NCBI RefSeq assembly: GCF_000711715.1 | Contig: NZ_JONN01000001.1 | Span: 1,302,001-1,366,000, forward strand | Reading direction: 5' to 3' | DNA: 64,000 nt | From: Sphingomonas astaxanthinifaciens DSM 22298 | Lineage (GTDB): Bacteria > Pseudomonadota > Alphaproteobacteria > Sphingomonadales > Sphingomonadaceae | Part shown: positions 1 to 8,165 of the stretch, piece after piece | How the letters are laid out: the number at the start of each line of letters is the position of its first letter | Numbering within the stretch: position 1 is the first letter of the stretch | The notes under the pieces: model-generated | Database searches by the model: none | What the model was told of the DNA's origin: nothing | What the model saw: the letters and a program-made list of their open reading frames with translations, nothing else | Made by a program: the position numbers and the translations under genes

Positions 1-99
1 ACCCTCGCGCTCGTGCTGGTGGTCAGCCACCTCGCCATCGAGCTTCTCGCGCGGACCCCGGCCTTCCAGGCGCTCGCCGCAAGCATTGCGGCGGGCTGA
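1..99 (+). CDS. C-terminal end of an unidentified membrane protein (partial)
   Basis: The window opens inside a reading frame that ends with TGA at 97-99. The 32 visible residues are strongly hydrophobic at first (a run of L, V and A around VVSHLAIELL) and end in an Ala-rich tail, which fits the last membrane helix of an integral membrane protein. The frame is on the same strand as nadA, which starts 22 nt later, so the two may be cotranscribed. Too little is visible to name a family. Confidence 0.5.
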   Translation, partial: TLALVLVVSHLAIELLARTPAFQALAASIAAG

Positions 100-120
100 G
101 GCCCCGCCTATCTCGGGGGC

Positions 121-1131
121 ATGTCCGCACCCCATGCAAGCCTCAAGGGCGTCGACCTGCTCGGCGAGATCCAGCGCCTCAAGAAGGAGCGGAACGCCGT
201 CATCCTCGCCCATTACTACCAGAAGCCCGAGCTTCAGGACCTGGCGGACTTCGTCGGCGACAGTCTCGACCTCAGCCGCAAGGCGGCGGCGACCGACGCC
301 GACGTCATCGCCTTCTGCGGTGTCCGCTTCATGGCCGAGACCGCCAAGATCCTGTCACCGCAGAAGACCGTCATCCTGCCCGACATGGACGCCGGCTGCA
401 GCCTCGAGGACAGCTGCCCGCCCGATCAGTTCGCGGCCTTCCGCGCGGCCCACCCGGACCATATCGCGCTGACCTACATCAACTGCTCGGCCGCCGTGAA
501 GGCGCAGAGCGACATCATCGTCACCTCGTCCAGCGCGGACATCATCCTCAGCCAGATCCCCAGGGAGCAGAAGATCATCTTCGGCCCCGACCGCCACCTC
601 GGCGGCTATCTGGCGCGCAAGACCGGGCGGGAGATGCTGCTGTGGCCGGGCATCTGCATCGTCCATCAGGCGTTCAGCGAGACCGAACTCCTCAAACTAA
701 AGGCGCAATATCCCGGCGCTCCGGTCGCCGCGCACCCCGAGTGCCCGCCGCACATCATCGACCATGCCGACCATGTCGGTTCGACCCGCTCGATCCTCGA
801 TTTCGCCACCGCCAGCCCGGCCGAGGTCATTCTCGTCGCGACCGAGCCGCACATCATCCATCAGATGGAGAAAGCCGCACCCGACAAGACCTTCATCGGG
901 GTCCCCGGGGGCGACGGCAACTGCAACTGCAACATGTGCCCGTACATGGCGCTGAACACGCTCGAGAAGCTGTACGTCGCCCTGCGCGACCTCGAACCCC
1001 GGATCGAGCTCGACGCCGACCTCATGGACCGCGCCCGCGTGCCGCTCGAGCGGATGCTCGAGATGGCCGGCCGCACCGTTGGCCAAGGCGATGTCGGCAA
1101 GCCGGTGATCGCCACCCCGTCGGGCGACTGA
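121..1131 (+). CDS. nadA: Quinolinate synthase NadA
   Basis: This enzyme condenses iminoaspartate with dihydroxyacetone phosphate to quinolinate, the first committed pyrrole-ring step of de novo NAD synthesis. The protein is 336 aa, normal for the family. Near residue 30 is the substrate-site motif AHYYQ. Cysteine motifs that can ligate the oxygen-sensitive [4Fe-4S] cluster are visible: AGCSLEDSC (around 95), AHPECP (around 205) and CNCNMCPYMALN (around 265). The ATG at 121 is preceded by a G-rich stretch (CGGGGGC). nadB and nadC are not in the window. The next gene is convergent, four bases away, with no hairpin terminator between them. Confidence 0.97.
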   Translation: MSAPHASLKGVDLLGEIQRLKKERNAVILAHYYQKPELQDLADFVGDSLDLSRKAAATDADVIAFCGVRFMAETAKILSPQKTVILPDMDAGCSLEDSCPPDQFAAFRAAHPDHIALTYINCSAAVKAQSDIIVTSSSADIILSQIPREQKIIFGPDRHLGGYLARKTGREMLLWPGICIVHQAFSETELLKLKAQYPGAPVAAHPECPPHIIDHADHVGSTRSILDFATASPAEVILVATEPHIIHQMEKAAPDKTFIGVPGGDGNCNCNMCPYMALNTLEKLYVALRDLEPRIELDADLMDRARVPLERMLEMAGRTVGQGDVGKPVIATPSGD

Positions 1132-1135
1132 CGCC

Positions 1136-3040
1136 TCACGCAGGGAAATTCATTCGCGCCACCAGCGCGGCGAAGCGGGCACTTCCGCGAAGGGGATCGA
1201 GGAACGGGTCGACCTTGAGCGCCAGGAGATCGGAATCGCGCACCTCGAAGGCGCGTTCGAGCGACTCCATCGCGCCGTCGACCTCGCCCAATTGGGCCTC
1301 GATCCGCGCTCTGACGGAATGAAGATTGGTACTCGCCGCGCTGAAGAAGCCGCGGACCTTCCCGGCACTGCGCTCCAGCTGCGCGAGACGCGCGAGGGCA
1401 TCGTCGCGCCGACCGGCCCGCGCCGCGATCAATGCCTGCCCCTCGACATTGTCGCCATAGGCCGCCGCCGCCTCTTCGGTCCTGCCGAGCATCAGCAGCG
1501 AGCGCCCGACAACTTCCGGAAAGCGGAACAGTTCGGGCGACCGGGCCTGCAGGCGCCGCGAATAGCTCACCGCCTCGGCGAACCGCCGGGCATTGGCCAG
1601 CGCCACCACATGCGCATAGTGCGACGCCCAGTTGAGCGGATCGAGAGCCTTGGCCTCGTCGACATAGCGCAACGCCTCGGCATGATTGGCATTGGCGGTC
1701 AGGGCGAAGCCGAAGTTGCGGATGACGTCGGGATCGCCGCTCGCCAGCGACACCGCGATGCGATGCTCGCGCAGGCTTTCCGCGACCTGGAGGGTGAGCG
1801 AATAAGCGAAGGCCAGCGCCGAGCGGGCGATCGGCAGCTTCGGCGCCAGCGCGAGCGCTTTCCGGGCATGGCCCTCCGCTTCCGCCCGTCCCTGCATCAG
1901 CGCCGCGGGCGACGGCGCGGACTGGCTGGCGAGGTTGTTGGCGACGAACGACTTGATCGCATAGGCCCGCGCATAATCGGGATCGAGCGCGATCGCCTGG
2001 TCGAGCAGGGCGATACATTGCCGAAGCGCCGGCACGGTCAGTTCGTAGCTGAGGTTGCGGGCCTGGAAGACCAGAGTCTGCGCGGCAATGTTGCCGGTCT
2101 CGCCCACCGCGATCGCACTTCGCACGCTTGCGCTTAGCGCGACCGACAGCGCCCGTGCGACATTCCTCGCGATGTCGCTCTGGACGCTGATCACGTCGCC
2201 CGGCTCACGATCGTAATTCTGGGACCATTTGGTCAGCCCGGTCTCGCCGTCGATGAGCTCGGTCGTGACCCGGATGGTGGACGCTGTCTGGCGGACGTTC
2301 CCGGTGAGGATGTTGGCGACCCCGAGCTTCCTCGCCGCGGTCTGCGCGTCGTCCTCGCGCACCGCGTCCGACGAGGTGCTCCCGGCCACCTTCAGCCCTT
2401 CGACCTTGGTCAGCGTATTGCGGATCTCGCCCGCGATCCCTTCCGCGAAATAGGCCTGCGCGGGGTCGGCGCTGAGGCTCGCGAAAGGAAGGACGGCAAT
2501 GCTGTCGGTGCCGTCCGCGGGCCTTCGCCCGAACCAGGCCCAGGCGCCAATTCCTGCCGCCGCCAGAGCCGCGACGCCGCCGCCCAGTACCAGCCGGCGG
2601 TCGACCCCCTGCCGCGTCGCCTGGACCGGCGTTGCCGCGGGCGGAGCCCCGACCACCCGGTGCACCGCCGCCAGCACTGCCTGGAAGCGCGGATCGGCGC
2701 GCTCGCCCTTCCACCCGCGCAGCGAGGCCGCCTGGCTCTCGCCGAAGCCGAGCGGGATCTGGACAGTGTCGATGGTCACCGGGACATAGACCCGGCGCCG
2801 CTGGGCCCGGGTCGCCTCGTCGCGGACGAACTGGCCCTCGGGCCCGACCGAGCGCTTGCTCCAGGCGACGATGACGCAGCGCGCGGTGTCTAGCTCGTGC
2901 TCGATCGTCTGCCGCCAGTCATCGCCGGTCGCGATATACTGGTCCCACCAGACCGAATAACCCTCGGCCTGAAGCGCCTCGATCAGCGGCTGGATGCGCC
3001 GCCGGTCTTCCGCTTTGTAGGACAGGAACACGTCAGCCAT
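1136..3040 (-). CDS. TIR domain - transmembrane - TolB/FlgO-like - TPR protein
   Basis: This is a 634-aa modular protein. Residues 1-120 form a bacterial TIR domain starting with ADVFLSYKAEDRRR, with YSVWWDQY and an acidic IEHELDTA segment where the NADase glutamate of active TIR domains lies. A single membrane helix follows (around 155-175, LGGGVAALAAAGIGAWAWF). A TolB-N/FlgO-like domain comes next (IAVLPFASLSADPAQAYFAE, about 185-300), of the kind found beside TPRs in adenylate-cyclase-like proteins. The C-terminal half is alpha-helical TPR repeats. I placed the start at the ATG at 3040 because upstream in-frame codons would overlap the preceding gene. The layout suggests a membrane receptor or scaffold; NADase activity and a defence or signalling role are inference. 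Confidence 0.8.
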   Translation of the reverse strand: MADVFLSYKAEDRRRIQPLIEALQAEGYSVWWDQYIATGDDWRQTIEHELDTARCVIVAWSKRSVGPEGQFVRDEATRAQRRRVYVPVTIDTVQIPLGFGESQAASLRGWKGERADPRFQAVLAAVHRVVGAPPAATPVQATRQGVDRRLVLGGGVAALAAAGIGAWAWFGRRPADGTDSIAVLPFASLSADPAQAYFAEGIAGEIRNTLTKVEGLKVAGSTSSDAVREDDAQTAARKLGVANILTGNVRQTASTIRVTTELIDGETGLTKWSQNYDREPGDVISVQSDIARNVARALSVALSASVRSAIAVGETGNIAAQTLVFQARNLSYELTVPALRQCIALLDQAIALDPDYARAYAIKSFVANNLASQSAPSPAALMQGRAEAEGHARKALALAPKLPIARSALAFAYSLTLQVAESLREHRIAVSLASGDPDVIRNFGFALTANANHAEALRYVDEAKALDPLNWASHYAHVVALANARRFAEAVSYSRRLQARSPELFRFPEVVGRSLLMLGRTEEAAAAYGDNVEGQALIAARAGRRDDALARLAQLERSAGKVRGFFSAASTNLHSVRARIEAQLGEVDGAMESLERAFEVRDSDLLALKVDPFLDPLRGSARFAALVARMNFPA

Positions 3041-3086
3041 CGGCACGGAAGATTGCCGGAAAAGCACGGCGCGGCAATGGCCGAGG

Positions 3087-4160
3087 TCAGCGCGAGCCAA
3101 TGGCCTTCCGTCCTGCCTGCCCCTCCGCCGACAGGAACGGGGAAAGCTCGGCGAAGCTGAGGCTCAGTTCCTCCGCGCAGCCCTGCGCGACGTGCGGCAG
3201 GTTTGGGGTGAAGCCGAGGCCGCCTGCCGTCAGTCCGATCCGCCAGCCGAAGGCATAATCGAACACCTCGGCCTCGCAGTCGTCGCCGCCCTTGGGCCAG
3301 CGCGCGCGGAGCAAGCGCTTGAGCGCCGGCGAGGGCTGATAGGTGATCGCCCCGTCGCTTTCCTTCGACGGGACCATGCCGCGCGGTGAGACCCAGCGCG
3401 CAAGTTCGACCAGCCCGCCGGTGCCGAGATCGAAGGTCAGCGGCTCGATGTCCCAATAAGGATGCGCGCCGCCGCACGACCCGCCGAGATTGTGCGTGAC
3501 GCTCAGAAAAGGCCCGCGCACCGCCTTCGGCGTATAGCTGTCGTCATAGTCGCCGTCGGTCCCCTGCATCGCCGCCGCGCCGCGCAGGCAGTCGAACCAG
3601 TCCTCGGTCTTGAGCTGCTGCGCGACCCGCGCGTTGATCGCGGCCGCCGCAGGCGTAGCGGCCGCCAAGGCAAAAGTGTCGACATTGACCGTCGTGAAGC
3701 CCTTGCCCGGCACTAACCGAATCCTCTCATAGGCAAGACGTCCGATGCGGGCCGGCGTGCGCTGCCAGCTGACCTTGCCCAGTCGCGGGCGATGGAAGGC
3801 GAGCGAGCCGCAGGGGCGCTCATCGTCGTCGTCGGCAAGCGGCGCTGCCCGGACGAGGGAGATCGGAAGGGACCGGTCCTTGTCGCTCCAGCTGCCCGCG
3901 AGCCGGTCGGGGCCCGCCGGCGCGACTCTAAGCTTCGGTCCATCCTTGCCCTCACGCCAGTGCCCGGCCTCGTCCCTGTCGAGCGCGATCAGCGCGGCCC
4001 GGCTGCGATAATAATATGCGCCGAGGTCGCCCCAGTCGCGCTGCTCGAAGCACATCTGCACCGGATAGGGCCCGATCGTCCCCTGCCACACGCCCTGCCA
4101 TGCGGGGGGCGCGGGATCGGCGGCCAGCGCCGCCAGCATGACGATCCCAGCCGCTGCCAC
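3087..4160 (-). CDS. Secreted protein with DUF3298 (RsiV-like) C-terminal domain
   Basis: This is a 357-aa exported protein. The N-terminus (residues 1-14) is a short hydrophobic signal-like stretch. The C-terminal 150 residues contain the pattern of the DUF3298 fold: PLTFDLGTGGLVELARW, then a final LPHVAQGC and SFAELSPFL segment. Four or more scattered cysteines suggest disulfides outside the cytoplasm. The first codon is GTG at 4160, directly abutting the stop of the upstream YdeI-like gene; an ATG at 4139 is an alternative that shortens the signal. DUF3298 occurs in lysozyme-sensing anti-sigma factors and in periplasmic proteins, but no sigma factor is adjacent, so the function is unknown. 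Confidence 0.7.
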   Translation of the reverse strand: MAAAGIVMLAALAADPAPPAWQGVWQGTIGPYPVQMCFEQRDWGDLGAYYYRSRAALIALDRDEAGHWREGKDGPKLRVAPAGPDRLAGSWSDKDRSLPISLVRAAPLADDDDERPCGSLAFHRPRLGKVSWQRTPARIGRLAYERIRLVPGKGFTTVNVDTFALAAATPAAAAINARVAQQLKTEDWFDCLRGAAAMQGTDGDYDDSYTPKAVRGPFLSVTHNLGGSCGGAHPYWDIEPLTFDLGTGGLVELARWVSPRGMVPSKESDGAITYQPSPALKRLLRARWPKGGDDCEAEVFDYAFGWRIGLTAGGLGFTPNLPHVAQGCAEELSLSFAELSPFLSAEGQAGRKAIGSR

Positions 4161-4430
4161 CTACGCCTTTCCGTTGCGCTCGCGATGCGGACAGCCCGGC
4201 CAGCAGCAGGGCCGACGCTTGCCTTCGGACAGGCTCTCGATCCCCCACGCGATGCGCTTCGCCCGGGTTTCGACCTTCTTCGGACTGGTCACCCAGCAGA
4301 TCCACTCGTTGCGCGCGAGCGGCGTGATTTCGGCCCAGGTCATGCGAGCCGGCTGCGACGCCTTGAGCGCCTCCGCGAGGTCGTCGGGCAAGTCGTGGAC
4401 AGTGCCGCCGGCAAGGGTCGTCGTCGCCAT
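4161..4430 (-). CDS. Short YdeI/OmpD-associated (OmdA-type) protein
   Basis: This 89-aa protein corresponds to the C-terminal bacteriocin-protection/OmdA module of YdeI-like proteins: a helical region with DLPDDLAEALKA, then WICWVTSPKKVETRAKRIAW and a basic tail. The C-terminus has a cysteine cluster (PCCWPGCPH) that could bind metal. Full YdeI proteins are about twice this length, so only one domain is present. The ATG at 4430 was chosen because the residues before it are unlike the family. Its stop directly abuts the start codon of the downstream secreted protein, so the two are probably an operon. Confidence 0.7.
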   Translation of the reverse strand: MATTTLAGGTVHDLPDDLAEALKASQPARMTWAEITPLARNEWICWVTSPKKVETRAKRIAWGIESLSEGKRRPCCWPGCPHRERNGKA

Positions 4431-4537
4431 GCGCTGGAGGATTGCCGCACTTCGGATCGACCGCAACAGCGAGCACGCAAATCTTCTTTGGACTTTGCCG
4501 GCGGCCCGGGCAGACTGCCGGTACCAAGGGGGAGTAA

Positions 4538-5167
4538 ATGCTTATGATCATGATGTTGGCGGCCGCGACCGCTCTTGCCGCCGCGCCTGCGCCGAAAGGC
4601 GAGCAGGTGGTGCAGATCGGTGCCGTGCGGAACGTGGTGCCCATCCCGGCCGGATTCTGCCTTCCGAGCGGCGACGACATCGGCATCTTCCAGGCCCTGG
4701 CGGCGCCCGACGTCGACAATGTCACGCTGCTTTCGCTGACCGAGTGCCGCAAGACCGCGGCCCGACGCTATCTGCTGGTGAAGACGCCGGTCGCCGCACT
4801 CAATGCCGAGGTCAGCCGCGCCGAGCTTCTCAAGGAGCTTGGCGATGCGATGGAGACACCCGAGATGAGCAAGCAGCTCGAAGAAGTGCCCGGCGAAATC
4901 TCGAAGGGGAAGACCAGGCAGCTTGGCGAGCCGACCAAGGTCACCGGGGAATTCGGACCTCGGGGACGAGACGATGTCTGCGTCTATATCGGCGGTAGGG
5001 CGACGACGGCCACCGCGTCCGATTCACAGACGCAGGCGGTTGCCGGCTGCATGACTGCCGTGAACGGCCGCATGATCAGCCTCTATGCCTTTGCGGATTC
5101 GACTGATGCCGAGGCCTACAAGAAGCTGCTCCCGCAGCTGAAGGCCTGGGCCCAGTCGATCCGCTAA
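4538..5167 (+). CDS. Secreted protein of unknown function
   Basis: This 209-aa protein begins with a cleavable signal peptide (MLMIMMLAAATALAAAPAP), so it is periplasmic. The mature part has three scattered cysteines (GFCLPS, TECRKT, VCVYIGG) and a C-terminal helix. A strong ribosome binding site (AAGGGGGAG) lies just upstream of the ATG at 4538. No family was recognised. A small membrane-protein gene follows 16 nt later on the same strand and is probably cotranscribed. Confidence 0.6.
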   Translation: MLMIMMLAAATALAAAPAPKGEQVVQIGAVRNVVPIPAGFCLPSGDDIGIFQALAAPDVDNVTLLSLTECRKTAARRYLLVKTPVAALNAEVSRAELLKELGDAMETPEMSKQLEEVPGEISKGKTRQLGEPTKVTGEFGPRGRDDVCVYIGGRATTATASDSQTQAVAGCMTAVNGRMISLYAFADSTDAEAYKKLLPQLKAWAQSIR

Positions 5168-5183
5168 TACGGACTTCGGAACG

Positions 5184-5519
5184 TTGAGAGTTCGCCGCGC
5201 CCGCGTGACCGGCGCGTTGGCCGGCGTCCTCGCGTCCCTGCCGGCCCTGTTCCTCGCGCTCCTGTCGGCTGGCGCGGGACATGGCGATTACGGATTTGCG
5301 CGCGCACTCTTCCCGGTGCCCATGCTCCTCACCCTGATTCAGGGTGACAGCCTCGGCAGGATCTCGCTGGCCGCGTCGCTGCTGCAATTCCCGATTTACG
5401 GTCTGGTCCTGGCCGACGCCTTCGCGCGACGGCGCATGCTTTGGGCAGCACTGCTGGTCATCGGTCACGCAGCGGCGGCGATTCCCTGTTTCGCCGGCAC
5501 CGTCCCGAACTTCAGCTGA
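5184..5519 (+). CDS. Small multi-pass membrane protein, unknown
   Basis: This 111-aa protein has about three hydrophobic segments: GALAGVLASLPALFLALL near residue 10, a second near 45-75 (SLLQFPIYGLVLA) and a third near 87-103. The start codon appears to be TTG at 5184, because no ATG or GTG gives a comparable N-terminus with its Arg-rich cytoplasmic end (RVRRARV). It lies 16 nt downstream of a secreted-protein gene on the same strand. The family is not recognised. Confidence 0.55.
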   Translation: MRVRRARVTGALAGVLASLPALFLALLSAGAGHGDYGFARALFPVPMLLTLIQGDSLGRISLAASLLQFPIYGLVLADAFARRRMLWAALLVIGHAAAAIPCFAGTVPNFS

Positions 5520-5537
5520 GACGCGCTCCGACCAAGC

Positions 5538-5941
5538 TCAGCCTGCGGGTGGGGCGGGCGGCGGCGGTGGCGGATTGATGGCGACTTCGGCCGCCCAGTT
5601 CTCGACCAGGGTGCAGGGATGATTGACCGTACAGATGCCGGCATCGTTCAACAGCGAGATGAGCGCGCCGCGGCGCTCATCGGTGACGCCCGGCCGGAGC
5701 ACCAGTGCCGTTACCGGTCCGGGCTGCAATTGGGCGACGATCTTCGCGTAGGAAAGGACCTGGGCATCGGTCACCCGCGAGCCGTTCCAGAGTAACGCCG
5801 AATCCGGGGCGACGGTAATCTGGTTCAGCACCACCGCCTTGCCCGAGGGTGGCTCGGCGGCGACGGACCAGTTCGTCGAAGACGGAAAGGTGGCGGGCGC
5901 CGATGCCAAGCTGAAGCGATCGCGAGCGGGAGCAGTGACAT
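5538..5941 (-). pseudogene. Small exported protein with an apparent frameshift in its signal peptide
   Basis: The continuous frame (5538-5909) encodes about 123 aa with no good start codon (TTG at 5909). It resembles an ExbD-like periplasmic fold by eye (VLNQITVAPDSALLWNG, then an alternating beta/alpha pattern) and ends in a Pro-rich tail. Upstream in the next frame, an ATG at 5941 sits 7 nt after a perfect AGGAGG and encodes MSLLPLAIASA, an ideal signal-peptide start, before running out of frame. Adding one base near 5910 joins the two into MSLLPLAIASA-LASAPATF. This is either a real frameshift or a sequencing error. If intact, the product would be periplasmic and about 134 aa. Confidence 0.6.
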
Positions 5942-5989
5942 GACGCAGCCTCCTGTTGGTCTCGGCGCATCCTCTCGCTTCGGCGCGGA

Positions 5990-6400
5990 TCAGTCCAGTG
6001 CCACCTTCCCCCGCATCGCCTTGACCGCCCCGCGGCCCTTCTTGCTGTCGACCCGTTTCGCCTTGGCGGCGCGGCTGGGTTTGGTCGGGCGGCGGCGGGC
6101 GTCCTGGTGATGCGCATCGGAGATCAGGGTCGCGAGGCGGCGGCGCGCTTCCTCGCGATTGGCTTCGCGGGTGCGGTGGGTGCGCGCGGTGATGACGAGC
6201 TCACCGCCCTGCGTCAGCCTGGAGCCCGCCAGGATCTTGAGCTTCTCATAGGCGTGCAGCGGCAGGCCGAGCGCGTAGACGTTGCAGCGCAGCTGGCAGG
6301 CGGTCGCGACCTTGTTGACGTTCTGCCCGCCCGGCCCGGTGCTCGCGAGGAAGGTTTCGGACAGCGCCTCCTCGGGGACGCGGACGTCCTCAGGCTTCAT
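5990..6400 (-). CDS. arfB: Alternative ribosome-rescue factor ArfB (release-factor domain)
   Basis: This 136-aa protein is a single class-I release-factor catalytic domain with the peptidyl-tRNA hydrolysis motif GPGGQNVNKV near residue 23. The lysine/arginine-rich tail (from about 100: RRRPTKPSRAAKAKR) is the part that ArfB inserts into the empty mRNA channel of stalled ribosomes. The ATG at 6400 overlaps the stop of the upstream pseudouridine synthase gene by 11 bp, suggesting translational coupling. Length and tail distinguish it from full release factors. Confidence 0.92.
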   Translation of the reverse strand: MKPEDVRVPEEALSETFLASTGPGGQNVNKVATACQLRCNVYALGLPLHAYEKLKILAGSRLTQGGELVITARTHRTREANREEARRRLATLISDAHHQDARRRPTKPSRAAKAKRVDSKKGRGAVKAMRGKVALD

Positions 6401-7154
6401 CGTCCGAGTTCCCAGCCACCTCCGTCGTCCCCGCGGAGGCGGGGACCTCAGGAAGGCCCGGCGCCAACTCGCCCGAGGTTCCGGCCTGCGCCGGGAGGAC
6501 GCCAGCCGCCAGCTCCGCCCATTCACCCCAATGCGCCGGGAGCGGGGCAGTGACGTCGATAGCGGGCTTCTTGGGCCGCGGCACGACCAGCCGCGCGGCG
6601 TGGAGCAGCATCGGGCCGCCCGGCACGCCGTAGACACGGTCGCCGACGATGCCCTTGCCCAGCCCCTCGCGGGCATGGACCCGTATCTGGTGGGTGCGGC
6701 CGGTGAGCGGCTTGAACTCGACCAGGGTACGGTCATCGCGCTCCGCGAGCTTGCGCCAGTTTGTCACCGCCCGCTGCCCCTTGGGGTCGCCAACCATCCG
6801 CCAGCCGGCTTCGGCGCTGCTCTTCTTGGAAAGCGGCAGGTCGATCGTCCCTTCCTCGCCCTCGATCGTGCCCGCGAGGAGTGCGAGATAGGTCTTCTCG
6901 ACCGAGCCGGCCTCGAACGCCTGCTGGAAGACCGCGCGCGCGCTCGGGTGGCGGGCGAAAAGCAGGCAGCCCGACGTGTCCTGGTCGAGACGGTGCATCG
7001 CCGTCGGCGGCCGCTTGAAGCCTGCCTTGAGCTCGTCCAGGCGCCGCTCGATGCTGTCGCCGCCGCGCTTGGGCGTGTCGACCGGAAGCCCCGCGGGCTT
7101 GTCGATCACCAGGGCTTCGCCGTCGATGAACAGCACGAGGTCGGAGAGGATCAT
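6390..7154 (-). CDS. RluA-family pseudouridine synthase with REP-derived C-terminus
   Basis: This 254-aa RNA-modifying enzyme carries the catalytic-aspartate motif HRLDQDTSG near residue 54, a KTYLALL segment and the GRTHQIRVH motif. There is no N-terminal S4 domain, so it is of the short RluA type; the exact rRNA or tRNA target cannot be told. About the last 35 codons are encoded by two GC-rich palindromes (6423-6501) and read as VLPAQAGTSG and VPASAGTTEV, so the C-terminus was apparently extended by a repeat insertion. arfB overlaps its stop codon. Confidence 0.88.
   Translation of the reverse strand: MILSDLVLFIDGEALVIDKPAGLPVDTPKRGGDSIERRLDELKAGFKRPPTAMHRLDQDTSGCLLFARHPSARAVFQQAFEAGSVEKTYLALLAGTIEGEEGTIDLPLSKKSSAEAGWRMVGDPKGQRAVTNWRKLAERDDRTLVEFKPLTGRTHQIRVHAREGLGKGIVGDRVYGVPGGPMLLHAARLVVPRPKKPAIDVTAPLPAHWGEWAELAAGVLPAQAGTSGELAPGLPEVPASAGTTEVAGNSDDEA
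6423..6501. repeat. REP-like composite element, copy 1 (inside the RluA-family gene)
   Basis: There are two imperfectly related palindromes facing each other. Arm A at 6427-6446 is GTCCCCGC-GGAG-GCGGGGAC, a perfect 8-bp stem. Arm B around 6479-6497 is a CCGGC-CTGC-GCCGG hairpin. A 24-nt spacer separates the arms. The same A-spacer-B arrangement recurs at 19746-19822. Here the element lies in coding sequence and forms the C-terminal codons of the minus-strand gene. Confidence 0.8.
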
Positions 7155-7457
7155 CAGCGGCCCCTACCCCAAGCCCGCTCCCGCCGCACCCCTCTTCCCG
7201 CCGCCATTCTTCCTGCTCCGCGGCGTTGACAATCGATTCCATTATCGAGCCATCGGTTGAGCGAAGGAACGACAATGGCCCGCCGGATCGGCGGTTTTCC
7301 TGTGGAAAACTGATGCAGCGGCGCAACGATTCCACCGGAATCCAGATGTTTAGGGCATGTTAACCTTTTCAGGCGACACGGCTAATGGTTAATGCACGCT
7401 TCAGGGCCGTTAAGCCGTCGTAACGCTTGGCTGCTCCTTGAACGGGGGAATTGAGAA
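7155..7457. promoter_or_regulatory. ctrA upstream control region
   Basis: These 303 nt carry no gene. They hold CtrA-type half-sites: TTTA-N7-TTAA at 7349-7363, TTAA-N7-TTCA at 7389-7403 and TTAA-N7-TAAC at 7410-7424 (consensus TTAA-N7-TTAA). They also hold three GANTC methylation sites (7235, 7328 and 7338); the last two form the inverted repeat GATTCC-ACC-GGAATC. CtrA autoregulation and CcrM/GANTC control of ctrA are established in Caulobacter; their use here is inferred from the sites. Confidence 0.65.
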
Positions 7458-8165
7458 ATGCGCGTTCTGCTGATCGAGGATGAGCCGACCACCGCCAAGT
7501 CGATCGAGCTGATGCTCGGGACCGAGGGGTTCAACGTCTACACCACCGACCTCGGGGAAGAAGGCCTCGATCTCGGCAAGCTCTACGACTACGACATCAT
7601 CCTGCTCGACCTCAATCTGCCCGACATGCACGGCTATGACGTGCTGAAGAAGCTCCGCACCGCCAAGGTCTCGACCCCGGTGCTCATCCTCTCGGGCATC
7701 GGCGAGATGGACTCGAAGGTCCGCGCGCTGGGCTTCGGCGCCGACGATTATGTCACCAAGCCCTTCCACCGCGACGAGCTGGTCGCCCGCATCCACGCCA
7801 TCGTCCGCCGCTCGAAGGGTCACAGCCAGTCGGTCATCCGCACCGGCAAGCTGGCGGTCAATCTCGACGCCAAGACGGTCGAGGTCGACGGTGCCCGCGT
7901 GCACCTCACCGGCAAGGAATATGCGATGCTGGAGCTGCTCTCGCTCCGCAAGGGCACCACGCTCACCAAGGAAATGTTCCTGAACCACCTCTACGGCGGG
8001 ATGGACGAGCCCGAGCTCAAGATCATCGACGTGTTCATCTGCAAGCTCCGCAAGAAGCTGAGTCTCGCCTGCGGCGGCGACAATTACATCGAGACCGTCT
8101 GGGGCCGCGGCTACGTGCTGCGCGACGCGGGCGACGTCGAGATGGCCGAAGCGGCCGTTGCCTGA
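7458..8165 (+). CDS. ctrA: Cell-cycle master response regulator CtrA
   Basis: This 235-aa OmpR/PhoB-type response regulator has an N-terminal receiver domain with the acidic pocket LIEDEP, the phosphoacceptor aspartate in ILLDLNLPD (near residue 51), the conserved Thr/Ser region LILSG and lysine in VTKPF. The C-terminal winged helix includes [13 protein letters not shown] and the recognition-helix region [14 protein letters not shown], the diagnostic CtrA sequence. In alphaproteobacteria CtrA controls cell cycle, motility and envelope genes. An SD-like GGGGGA lies upstream of the ATG at 7458. The next gene overlaps its stop. Confidence 0.97.
   Translation: MRVLLIEDEPTTAKSIELMLGTEGFNVYTTDLGEEGLDLGKLYDYDIILLDLNLPDMHGYDVLKKLRTAKVSTPVLILSGIGEMDSKVRALGFGADDYVTKPFHRDELVARIHAIVRRSKGHSQSVIRTGKLAVNLDAKTVEVDGARVHLTGKEYAMLELLSLRKGTTLTKEMFLNHLYGGMDEPELKIIDVFICKLRKKLSLACGGDNYIETVWGRGYVLRDAGDVEMAEAAVA

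Noticed and set aside
7226..7254. TTGACA upstream of ctrA as a sigma-70 promoter
   Set aside because: No acceptable -10 element follows at 16-18 nt, and the distance to ctrA is over 200 nt.
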